Shown here piece by piece: positions 42,613-50,249 of a DNA stretch of 54,524 nucleotides. The translations under genes and the position numbers were made by a program. The notes under the pieces were generated by a model. It ran no database searches and had not been told where the DNA came from. It saw only the letters and a program-made list of their open reading frames with translations. Source of the stretch: Rhizobium sp. Q54 (GTDB lineage: Bacteria; Pseudomonadota; Alphaproteobacteria; Reyranellales; Reyranellaceae); assembly GCA_945903635.1 (NCBI GenBank), contig CAMDOT010000011.1, positions 1 to 54,524 on the forward strand, read 5' to 3'. How positions within the stretch are numbered: the stretch's first letter is position 1; every line of letters starts with the position of its first letter.

Positions 42613-43491
42613 TCAGCCGGTCGGCACCAGGGTGACGGCGACACTGTAGGTGTGGGAGTCGCCGCCCAGGATCACGCCGCGCAGCGGGCTCACGTCGGCG
42701 AAGTCGCGTCCCCAGGCCACGGCCACGTGATCTTCGCGCGCCACCAGGTCGTTGGTCGGGTCGAGATGGACCCAGCCCGCGGCCTCGCCGCACCACACCG
42801 CCACCCAGGCATGGCTGGCGTCGGCGCCGCGGAGCGCGAGCTCGCTGCGCGAATGAACCGTGCGGATGTAGCCGGAGACATAGCGCGCCGCGAGGCCGTG
42901 CGCGCGCAAGGCGGCGATCTCGACATGGGCGAAATCCTGGCAGACGCCTGATTTGCCAGCGAAGACCTCGGCCAGCGGCGTGCTGATGTCGGTGGCGCCC
43001 GGCTGATAGGCGAAGTCGGCCTTGATACGGGAGGTGAGCTCGCGCGCCGCCTCGAGGATCGGCCGGCCGGCCGTGAGCGACTGCGCACCGTAGGCCTGCA
43101 ATGCCTCGACGGCCGGCACCAGTGGCGACTCATAGACGAACTCGCTCGCCTCGACCGGAACCGGAAAGCCGTCGCCGCTCAGGGCAGTGCGAATCTCTTC
43201 CCAGCGCGGTGTCGACGCCGCGGGCGGCGGGTCGGGGAAGCGGACGTCGATGGCGGCGCGTACTTCGATGTCGAAACGCGTATGCGGCTTGTCGATTCGG
43301 TAGATGTCGATGTGGTTGCCGAAGTGATCGAGGTGCTGCACGGCCAGCGCCGGCACCGGATCGGTATCGATGCCGATCGATGTCACCTTCTGGCCGGGAA
43401 ACTCACGGGCCCTGAGATGGGCGATGTGGTGGGCCGAGTCGACGCTGCTGGCGTAACTGTAGGAGGTGCGGTGGGCGAGAAGGTATTGCAT
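42613..43491 (-). CDS. transglutaminase-like cysteine protease domain protein
   Basis: A 292-residue protein with a bacterial transglutaminase N-terminal beta domain (MQYLLAHRTSYSYASSVDSAHHIAHLRAR) and a transglutaminase-like catalytic core. The nucleophile is Cys184 in KSGVCQDFAHVEIAALRAHGLAARYVSGYI; the His is in ASHAWVAVWCG and the Asp in GWVHLDPTND. Start 43491 is selected by AAGGAG (positions 43500-43505), which overlaps the stop of the upstream gene; the GTG at 43500 cannot use it. No signal peptide, so cytoplasmic. It is the last of three genes in a system predicted in the literature (ATP-grasp, alpha-E, transglutaminase) to ligate and trim peptides. Substrate unknown. Confidence 0.88.
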   Translation of the reverse strand: MQYLLAHRTSYSYASSVDSAHHIAHLRAREFPGQKVTSIGIDTDPVPALAVQHLDHFGNHIDIYRIDKPHTRFDIEVRAAIDVRFPDPPPAASTPRWEEIRTALSGDGFPVPVEASEFVYESPLVPAVEALQAYGAQSLTAGRPILEAARELTSRIKADFAYQPGATDISTPLAEVFAGKSGVCQDFAHVEIAALRAHGLAARYVSGYIRTVHSRSELALRGADASHAWVAVWCGEAAGWVHLDPTNDLVAREDHVAVAWGRDFADVSPLRGVILGGDSHTYSVAVTLVPTG

Positions 43492-43504
43492 GGGCAGCAC
43501 TCCT

Positions 43505-46009
43505 TCAGGCGCCCGACGTGCCGACGGCCTGCGACGCCGGCACGTGGCTGAAATAGGCGCGCGTGATCGCCTCCGAGAGTGCCTCCAACCTCTCGTCGGC
43601 GTCGGCGGCGACGTCGCGCAGCATGGCGAGCGCCAGTCCCTCGTGCCGCCAGGCCTTCTCGTCGCCGCCGAACTGCCGGACCACGGCGGCGAGATCCTTG
43701 TCGAGCGAGTCGGGAAGCTTGGGCACCTGCACGCCCGAGGACTGGGAGAGGTAGTCGAGATGCACGTCGATCGCCCGCAGCTGGAAGGCCAGCGCGCGCG
43801 GATTGCTGTCGTCGAGGATCACCAGGTCGAGGACCGGCGCCGGCTGGAGCTGGCCGAGATAGCGCGTGCGATAGGTGATCGTGCTGTCGCACAGCTCCAG
43901 CGCCAGGCGCATCGCCGCATCCCAGTCGATCGGCGACTGGGTGAAGGAATTGAGCGCCCCGGTCAGGATGAATTGCGCGCGTTCGAGGCGCCGCCCGAGG
44001 TCGAGGAAGCGCCAGCCCGTGCCGCGGGTCATGTTCTCCTGCGCCAGGCCCGAGAGCGTGGCCACGAAACGCACGATCTCGTCGAGGGCGGCGAGCAGCG
44101 GATCGAGGTTGCCGCGCGCCACCATCAGGCGGTGGCGCACCTCGGCCATCAACGGCCCGGCGGCGATCGTCATGTCGGCGGAGAAGCGGTCGCGCAGCGT
44201 ATCGGCCAGACGCTGGATGGCATCGAGGATGGTGGCGAGGCCGCGTTCGTCGGATGCGACACCTTCCAGACCCTGCTGGAAGGCGGCGCTCTCCGGCGCC
44301 GCCAGCGCCGATGCCCTCTCCATCAGGTTGGCCTGGGCGAGCAGCTTGCCCAGCAGGCGCAATTCGACGGCATCGCGCGGTCCCATGGCGCCTTGCGCGA
44401 TCCGGGTGACGGTGGTGCGCAGCAGGCGGGAGTCATTGTCCAGCCGTTCGATGTAGCGGCCGAGCCAGAACAGGTTGTCGGCAACGCGGCTTTGTAGGTC
44501 GGCGCCACCGCGTTCGACGGCGAGCTGATGGAACCGCCGGGTCGCCGGCAGCTCGACGTCGGCGGCATCCTCGGCCAGCACCCAGACGTCTTTCAGCGTG
44601 CCGTTGAGCCGGTTGAGCGAGCGCAGTGCCGTGTCGCCCATCGGCTCGCGCGCGAGGCCGCCGGGCAGCACGCGGTAGCCGTCGCCCTCGGCGCTCACGA
44701 AGACGCGCATCACGACGGCGGCGGGCGCCAGGCCCTGTCCCTGGCCGTCCCAACGCGGGCTGAGCGAGGGCGTGAAGGGGTGCTGGGCCACGAACTGGCC
44801 GGGCTGGGATCGGATCCGCTCCTCCAGGGCCTTGCGCTCGGCCGGTTCCAGCATACCGACCACGATCGGCTCGCGGTCGGTTTCGAGACACGGGCGCACG
44901 ATCATGGTGTCGAGGTTGGCCAGCACGAAGGCGGCGGCCGAGGGTTCGCCCAGCCACCACACGTCGAGCGAGGGCAGGCCGAGCGGCTGGTCGAGCAGGC
45001 GTTCGCACAGCCGCTCGAGAAAGGGCATCAGGGCCGGCGTCTCGACAACACCCGAACCGAGCGCATTGGCGAGCACGATGCGGCCGTTGCGGGTCGCCTC
45101 GACCAGACCTGTAACGCCGAGGGCCGAATCGGCGCGCAGCTCCAGCGGGTCGACGAAGGCGCTGTCGAGGCGGCGCAGCAGCATGTGCACCGGCCGCAGC
45201 CCGGCCAGGGTTTTCAGCGAGACCTGACCGTCGCGCGCCACCAGATCGCCGCCCTCGACCAGGGGCACGCCCAGCGCGCGGGCAAGGTAGACGTGCTCGA
45301 AGTAGGTTGCCGACAGCGACCCCGGCGTCAGCACGGCCATGTTCGGATGGGCAATGTCGCCGGGGGACATCGCCAGCAGTGAATCGTGCCAGCGGTCGAC
45401 GAAGGGCCTGAGGTGGCGCACCGGGATGGAGCGGAAGGCCTCGGGCAGGCTGCGGGCCAGCACCCGGCGCATCTCCAGCGCATAGCCGATGCCGGCCGGC
45501 ACCTCGGTGTGATCGGCCAGCACATGCCAGCGGCCGTCGCCCAGTCGCACCAGGTCGACGGCGTAATGGGCAAGGTGACGCGTCGGCGCCACGCCGTCGG
45601 TGACCTGGCAGGGCCGGTGGAAATGCCGGTTGGCATGGACCAGCATCGGCGGCAGCAGCCGTTCCTTCAGCAGCGTCTGCGGGCCGTAGACGTCGGCCAG
45701 GATGGCATCGAGCAGACGGGCGCGCTGGATCAGGCCGGTTTCGAGCGCCGCCCATTCGTCCGGGGCGACCACGAAGGGCAGGGGATCGAACGTCCAGCGA
45801 GGGGCCGCGCGGTCGTCGAGCAGGTTGACGGTGGCGCCCGATTCCTCGAGCTGCCGGCGCGCGCTTTCCACGCGCTCGCCCAGCCCTCCCGGCAGCGCGC
45901 GGATGACGCTGAGGATGCCCTGCCAGTGATAGCGGATCGACTTCTGGCCGGTAACCAGCTCGTCGTAGGCGCTTGCCGGCGAAGAAAGGAGGCCGCGCAA
46001 CGACTCCAT
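43505..46009 (-). CDS. circularly permuted ATP-grasp / alpha-E fusion protein
   Basis: An 834-residue fusion. Residues 1-480 are a circularly permuted ATP-grasp ligase-like domain (COG2308 type): opening KSIRYHWQGILSVIRALPGG, then WTFDPLPFVVAPDEWAALETGLIQRARLLDAILADVYG, PGSLSATYFEHVYLARALGVPLVEGGDLVAR, RLDSAFVDPLELRADSALGVTGL and a late VVMRVFVSAEGDGYRVLPGGLAR. Residues about 510-825 are an all-helical alpha-E domain (COG2307/DUF403 type), beginning RVADNLFWLGRYIERLDNDSRLLRTTVTRI. Many genomes carry these as two genes; here they are fused. The predicted role is ATP-dependent peptide-bond formation, with alpha-E as a partner of unknown role. The ribosome site before 46009 is weak. Confidence 0.9.
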   Translation of the reverse strand: MESLRGLLSSPASAYDELVTGQKSIRYHWQGILSVIRALPGGLGERVESARRQLEESGATVNLLDDRAAPRWTFDPLPFVVAPDEWAALETGLIQRARLLDAILADVYGPQTLLKERLLPPMLVHANRHFHRPCQVTDGVAPTRHLAHYAVDLVRLGDGRWHVLADHTEVPAGIGYALEMRRVLARSLPEAFRSIPVRHLRPFVDRWHDSLLAMSPGDIAHPNMAVLTPGSLSATYFEHVYLARALGVPLVEGGDLVARDGQVSLKTLAGLRPVHMLLRRLDSAFVDPLELRADSALGVTGLVEATRNGRIVLANALGSGVVETPALMPFLERLCERLLDQPLGLPSLDVWWLGEPSAAAFVLANLDTMIVRPCLETDREPIVVGMLEPAERKALEERIRSQPGQFVAQHPFTPSLSPRWDGQGQGLAPAAVVMRVFVSAEGDGYRVLPGGLAREPMGDTALRSLNRLNGTLKDVWVLAEDAADVELPATRRFHQLAVERGGADLQSRVADNLFWLGRYIERLDNDSRLLRTTVTRIAQGAMGPRDAVELRLLGKLLAQANLMERASALAAPESAAFQQGLEGVASDERGLATILDAIQRLADTLRDRFSADMTIAAGPLMAEVRHRLMVARGNLDPLLAALDEIVRFVATLSGLAQENMTRGTGWRFLDLGRRLERAQFILTGALNSFTQSPIDWDAAMRLALELCDSTITYRTRYLGQLQPAPVLDLVILDDSNPRALAFQLRAIDVHLDYLSQSSGVQVPKLPDSLDKDLAAVVRQFGGDEKAWRHEGLALAMLRDVAADADERLEALSEAITRAYFSHVPASQAVGTSGA

Positions 46010-46085
46010 GGGCCCGCTGAAGGAAGGAAGTTGGAAGGGTTAGAGTCGCACGGGGAGGGAGCGAGGTCTACCTCGCCCCCGACCC

Positions 46086-49000
46086 TCAGGCCCGCCGCAG
46101 ATCCAGCGTCAGCGGATGCTCCGGGTTGTCCATCCGGCGGGGTTCGGGGGTCTCGCCCGGCGTATGGCCGATCGGGAAGAAGCGGAGACGGCGTCGCGCC
46201 TCGGCCTCGTTGGCATTCACGGGCACGCGGTCGTAGCTGAGGCCGCCGGGGTGGGCGACGTGGTAGCTGCAGCCGCCTAGCGACCGGCCGCTCCAGCTGT
46301 CATGGATGTCGAAGGTGAGGGGGGCATGCACGCCGATGGTCGGGTGCAGCGCGTTGGCCGGCTGCCAGGCGCGGTAGCGGACACCGGCCACGTATTCGCC
46401 GGCAATGCCGGTCGCGCGCAGCGGCACCCGCCAGCCGTTGCAGGCGATGACATGGCGCGCATCGTTCAGCCCCTCGACCTTCACCTGCAGGCGCTCGACC
46501 GAGGACTCGACGTAGCGCACCGCGCCGCCACCGCCCGGCTCCTCGCCCAGCACGTGCCAGGGTTCCAGCGCATGGCGCAGCTCCAGTTCGATGCCGTGCT
46601 GGGAAATCTCGCCGAGGCGCGGAAAGCGGAATTCGAAATGCGGCGCGAACCATTCCGGCTCGAAACCGTAGCCCGCCTCGCGGAGGTCGGCGAGCACGTC
46701 GCTGAAATCCTGCCAGACGAAGTGCGGCAGCATGAAATCGTCGTGTAGCCGCGTGCCCCAGCGGCTGAGCGGCCGGTCATAGGGCCGGTCCCAGAACTTG
46801 GCGACCAGACCGCGCAGCAGCGCCTGCTGCGCCACGCTCATGCGCCAGTGCGGCGGCATCTCGAAGGCGCGCAGTTCCAGGAGTCCGCGCCGGCCGGCAG
46901 CCGAGTCTGGCGTGAAGAGCTTGTCGATGCAGAACTCGGTGCGATGTGCGTTGCCGGTGGCATCTACCAGCAGGTTGCGGAACACGCGGTCGACCAGCCA
47001 TGGCGGCGTCTGGCGGCCCGGCGCGATCTGCCGGAAGGCGATCTCCAGCTCATGCAGCGAATCGTTGCGTGCCTCGTCGATGCGCGGGTGCTGGCTGGTC
47101 GGGCCGATGAACAGGCCCGAGAAGAGGTACGAAAGCGAGGGATGGTTGATCCAGTAGCCTAAAAGGCTCTTCAGCAGGTCGGGCCGGCGCAGCATCGGCG
47201 AATCAGGCGCCGACGGGCCACCCAGCACGAAGTGGTTGCCGCCGCCGGTACCGGTGTGCCGGCCGTCGATCATGAACTTCTGCGCGCCCAGCCGCGTCGT
47301 TCGCGCTTCCTCGTAGACGATCTCGGTGCGCTCCACGAGTTCGGGCCAGCTTGCCGAGGGGTGGATGTTGACCTCGATCACGCCGGGGTCGGGGGTGACG
47401 CTGAAGTTCAGCAGGCGTGAATCGCCGCCGGGCGGCGGATAACCTTCGATGAAGACCGGCTGGCCCAGTTCCTCGGCGGTGTCCTCGACCGCCGCGACAA
47501 GGTCGAGGTAATCCTCGCTGCGCTCGACCGGTGGCATGAAGACGTAGAGGTGTCCGTCGCGTGGCTCGAACGACATGGCGGTGCGCACGATGGCACCGGC
47601 CGAGGCACCGACGCCGGGCCGGGCCGCGAGATCGGGTGCGAGCGCCCGGCGCCAGGCCTCGCGGCGCGCATCGCCGTCGCCCGTGGTGTCAGGGGGGATT
47701 CCGCGTTCCTGGCGGCGCAGCACCGGCGCGCGGCGGAAGGTGTCGAGCGGCGGCAGGTCGGGATAGGCGGCCATGGGGTCGGGGTCGGCGATGAAGTCGG
47801 TATCCGCGGGCGCGGCCCAGGGCAACGAGTCGAGCGGCAGGCGGTAGCCCAGCGCCGAATCGCCGGGGATCAGGTAGCATTTCTCCGTGCGCAGGAACCA
47901 CGGTCCGCTGCGCCAGCGCCCCCTGTGTCCGTTTCCGTGTCCATTTCCGTGCCCGTTGCCATGTCCGTTCGCCCGTCCGTTGGGCTCGCGCGCGATCGGC
48001 AGCACGTAGCCCGCGGCGCTCTCGAGGCCCTTCTCGAAGATCTGCGCCAGCCGTTCGCGTTCCAGCGGATCCTTTACCTTGGCCGCATCGACGGCAACGT
48101 TGCTCGGCAGGCGCCGCTCGCGCCAGAGGTAGTACCAGGTGTCCTCGAAGGCCGGGAAGAGATAGCCGGGATTGAGTTGCAGCCGCTCGGCGATGGCGAG
48201 CGCGAACCGCTCGGCCGCCGCTGGCGTGGCGCCGACAGGCTTGGACTCGACGGCGGTGAGATGCGGGTCGCGCCAGATCGGCTGGCCGTCCTTGCGCCAG
48301 AAGCAGCCCAGCGCCCATCGCGGAAGCTGCTCGCCGGGGTACCATTTGCCCTGGCCGAAATGCAGCAGCGGCTTCTTGGCGAAGCGATCCGCGAGCTTGC
48401 GGAACAGCACGCCTGCCAGCCGGCGCTTCTCCGGTCCGAGCGCCAGCGTGTTCCATTCCGCGCCGTCCATGTCGTCGACCGACACGAACGTCGGCTCGCC
48501 GCCCATGGTGAGCCGGACGTCACCCTTGGCGATATCGCCTTCGATCGCCTCGCCGACCTTGAGCAGCGTTGCCCATTGCTCATCCGTGTAGGGCTTGGTC
48601 GTGCGTGGCGTCTCGCGCACCCGCACCACGGTCATCTCGTGTTCGAACTCGACCTCGGATTTCTCGACCGCGCCCTCGATCGGCGCGGCGCTCGACGGCT
48701 CCGGTGTGCAGGCAAGTGGAATGTGGCCTTCGCCCGTCAGCAGGCCGGAGGTCGGGTCGAGTCCGATCCATCCCGCGCCCGGGAGATAGACTTCGCACCA
48801 GGCATGGAGATCAGTGAAATCGCCCGTCGGACCTTCGGGCCCGTCGAGCGGCTTTTCGTCGGGTTTTAGCTGGATCAGGTAGCCCGAGGCGAAACGCGCG
48901 GCGAAGCCCAGGTGGCGCATGATGGTGACCAGCAGCCAGCCGGTGTCGCGGCACGAGCCCTTGGCGAGCGACAGTGTCTGCTCGCAGGTCTGTACCCCCG

Positions 49001-49490
49001 GCTCCATCCGCACGATGTAGCCGATTTCCTTTTGTAGCCGCGCATTGAGGCCGACGATGAAATCGACGGTGCGTAATTTTTTGCGGTCGACCTTGTCGAG
49101 CCACGCTTTGAGCAGCGGTCCCGGCGGTTCCAGCTTGCGAAACGGCGCGATTTCCTCGGCCAGCGCGGAATCGTAGGCGAAGGGCCAGTGTTCGGCCTCG
49201 GGCTCGAGGAAGAAGCCGAAGGGGTTGATCACCGACATGTCGGCCACGAGATCGACCACGATCTCGAATTTTTCGGTCTTCTCCGCGAAGACCAGCCGCG
49301 CCAGGTAATTGCCCTGCGGGTCCTGCTGCCAGTTGATGAAATGATCGGCTGGCGTCACTTTCAGCGAATAGGACAGCACCGGCGTGCGCGAATGCGGCGC
49401 CGGACGCAGACGCACGACCTGCGGACCGAGCGTCACGGGCCGGTCGTAGCGGTAGGTCGTTCGATGATGCAGCGCGACTTGGATGCTCAT
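46086..49490 (-). CDS. transglutaminase + DUF2126 fusion protein
   Basis: A 1134-residue fusion. The N-terminal region has the bacterial transglutaminase N-domain (MSIQVALHHRTTYRYDRPVTLGPQVVRLRP) and a catalytic core with Cys180 in KGSCRDTGWLLVTIMRHLGFAARFASGYLIQL, His and Asp in LHAWCEVYLPGAGWIGLDPTSGLL. From about 330 to the end is DUF2126 (COG4196 type), with LTMGGEPTFVSVDDMDGAEWN, LPRWALGCFWRKDG, and FMIDGRHTGTGGGNHFVLGG, glycine-rich as in a nucleotide- or glutamine-synthetase-like fold. A low-complexity linker of NGHG units sits near 507-526. ATG 49490 is preferred over GTG 49514 because relatives begin MSI. First gene of the three-gene system. Confidence 0.9.
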   Translation of the reverse strand: MSIQVALHHRTTYRYDRPVTLGPQVVRLRPAPHSRTPVLSYSLKVTPADHFINWQQDPQGNYLARLVFAEKTEKFEIVVDLVADMSVINPFGFFLEPEAEHWPFAYDSALAEEIAPFRKLEPPGPLLKAWLDKVDRKKLRTVDFIVGLNARLQKEIGYIVRMEPGVQTCEQTLSLAKGSCRDTGWLLVTIMRHLGFAARFASGYLIQLKPDEKPLDGPEGPTGDFTDLHAWCEVYLPGAGWIGLDPTSGLLTGEGHIPLACTPEPSSAAPIEGAVEKSEVEFEHEMTVVRVRETPRTTKPYTDEQWATLLKVGEAIEGDIAKGDVRLTMGGEPTFVSVDDMDGAEWNTLALGPEKRRLAGVLFRKLADRFAKKPLLHFGQGKWYPGEQLPRWALGCFWRKDGQPIWRDPHLTAVESKPVGATPAAAERFALAIAERLQLNPGYLFPAFEDTWYYLWRERRLPSNVAVDAAKVKDPLERERLAQIFEKGLESAAGYVLPIAREPNGRANGHGNGHGNGHGNGHRGRWRSGPWFLRTEKCYLIPGDSALGYRLPLDSLPWAAPADTDFIADPDPMAAYPDLPPLDTFRRAPVLRRQERGIPPDTTGDGDARREAWRRALAPDLAARPGVGASAGAIVRTAMSFEPRDGHLYVFMPPVERSEDYLDLVAAVEDTAEELGQPVFIEGYPPPGGDSRLLNFSVTPDPGVIEVNIHPSASWPELVERTEIVYEEARTTRLGAQKFMIDGRHTGTGGGNHFVLGGPSAPDSPMLRRPDLLKSLLGYWINHPSLSYLFSGLFIGPTSQHPRIDEARNDSLHELEIAFRQIAPGRQTPPWLVDRVFRNLLVDATGNAHRTEFCIDKLFTPDSAAGRRGLLELRAFEMPPHWRMSVAQQALLRGLVAKFWDRPYDRPLSRWGTRLHDDFMLPHFVWQDFSDVLADLREAGYGFEPEWFAPHFEFRFPRLGEISQHGIELELRHALEPWHVLGEEPGGGGAVRYVESSVERLQVKVEGLNDARHVIACNGWRVPLRATGIAGEYVAGVRYRAWQPANALHPTIGVHAPLTFDIHDSWSGRSLGGCSYHVAHPGGLSYDRVPVNANEAEARRRLRFFPIGHTPGETPEPRRMDNPEHPLTLDLRRA
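47925..47972 (-). repeat. four 12-base units encoding an NGHG linker
   Basis: On the plus strand GTGTCCGTTTCC, GTGTCCATTTCC, GTGCCCGTTGCC and ATGTCCGTTCGC follow directly. They encode NGHG-type units inside the DUF2126 fusion, between two folded parts of the domain. It is a slippage-prone microsatellite, so the copy number may vary between strains. Confidence 0.7.
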
Positions 49491-49622
49491 AACGACCGTC
49501 TTGTTTCGCTCCACAATACCTTAAGCAAGTGACATGCCAGCCGCCAGAGCGTCCCGCCCGGGACCTTCCCGACATGAAACCGTCATGACGCTATGATTGA
49601 TGCCAGAAGTGGGGAAGCGGCC

Positions 49623-50249
49623 ATGGAGGATCCCTTGGAGTCGGCCACGAAGGAGTTGACGGGGGAGTTGCCGAGAGAGCTGTCAGGCGAGACGGCACTG
49701 CCGCTCGTCGTGCGGCCATCGACGGAAAGCGACGTGCCGGCCATGCTGGCGATCTACGAGCACCATATCCGCCACGGTGAACCGGATCTCGACGCCGAAT
49801 TCGCCATGCCGGAGCCGCTGCGCGACGATGACATCAAGCGCCGCCGCAAGAATATGCTGCGCCGCCGCCTGCCCCATCTCGTCGCCGAACGCGGTGGTGC
49901 CGTCGTGGGCTATGCCTATGCCGTGCCCTTCCGGAAGCGGCCGGCCTACCGGTATGCCGTGAAGCATTCGATCTACGTCCATCCCGGCCATCTGCATTCC
50001 GGCATCGGCCGGGCCCTGCTGCCGGCGCTCGTCGAGGCCTGCACGCAGGAGGGATTCCGCCAGATGTTCGCCTATATCGATGCGGCGAACGTCGCGTCGC
50101 GTAACCTCCACGAGGCTTTCGGCTTCAGGTTGGTCGGCGTCCTCGAAGGCGTCGGGCTCAAGTTCGGACGCTGGACGGACAGTCTGCTGATGCAGCGCGC
50201 CCTCGGGCCGGGCGCCGGAGAACCGCCGGCCTATTCGCGCACCACGTAG
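49623..50249 (+). CDS. GNAT family N-acetyltransferase (phosphinothricin acetyltransferase-like)
   Basis: A 208-residue acetyltransferase. After an acidic N-terminal tail (MEDPLESATKELTGELPRELSG) the GNAT fold begins LPLVVRPSTESDVPAMLAIYEHHIRHG, as in PAT/Bar enzymes. Then come AERGGAVVGYAYAVPFRKRPAYRY, VKHSIYVHPGHLHSGIGRALLPALVEACTQEGFRQMFAYI, where HSGIGRA is the acetyl-CoA loop, and NVASRNLHEAFGFRLVGVLEGVGLKFGRWTDSLLMQ with the usual YxxxGF equivalent. It would N-acetylate a small amine. ATG 49623 is used because GGGGAAG precedes it; 49593 is an alternative. Its 3' end overlaps the convergent decarboxylase gene by 19 bases. Confidence 0.88.
   Translation: MEDPLESATKELTGELPRELSGETALPLVVRPSTESDVPAMLAIYEHHIRHGEPDLDAEFAMPEPLRDDDIKRRRKNMLRRRLPHLVAERGGAVVGYAYAVPFRKRPAYRYAVKHSIYVHPGHLHSGIGRALLPALVEACTQEGFRQMFAYIDAANVASRNLHEAFGFRLVGVLEGVGLKFGRWTDSLLMQRALGPGAGEPPAYSRTT

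Noticed and set aside
46058-46075. Hairpin-like GCGAGGT/ACCTCGC between the two large minus-strand genes
   Set aside because: The loop would be only two bases, and the genes on both sides appear to be one operon, so a terminator is unlikely.
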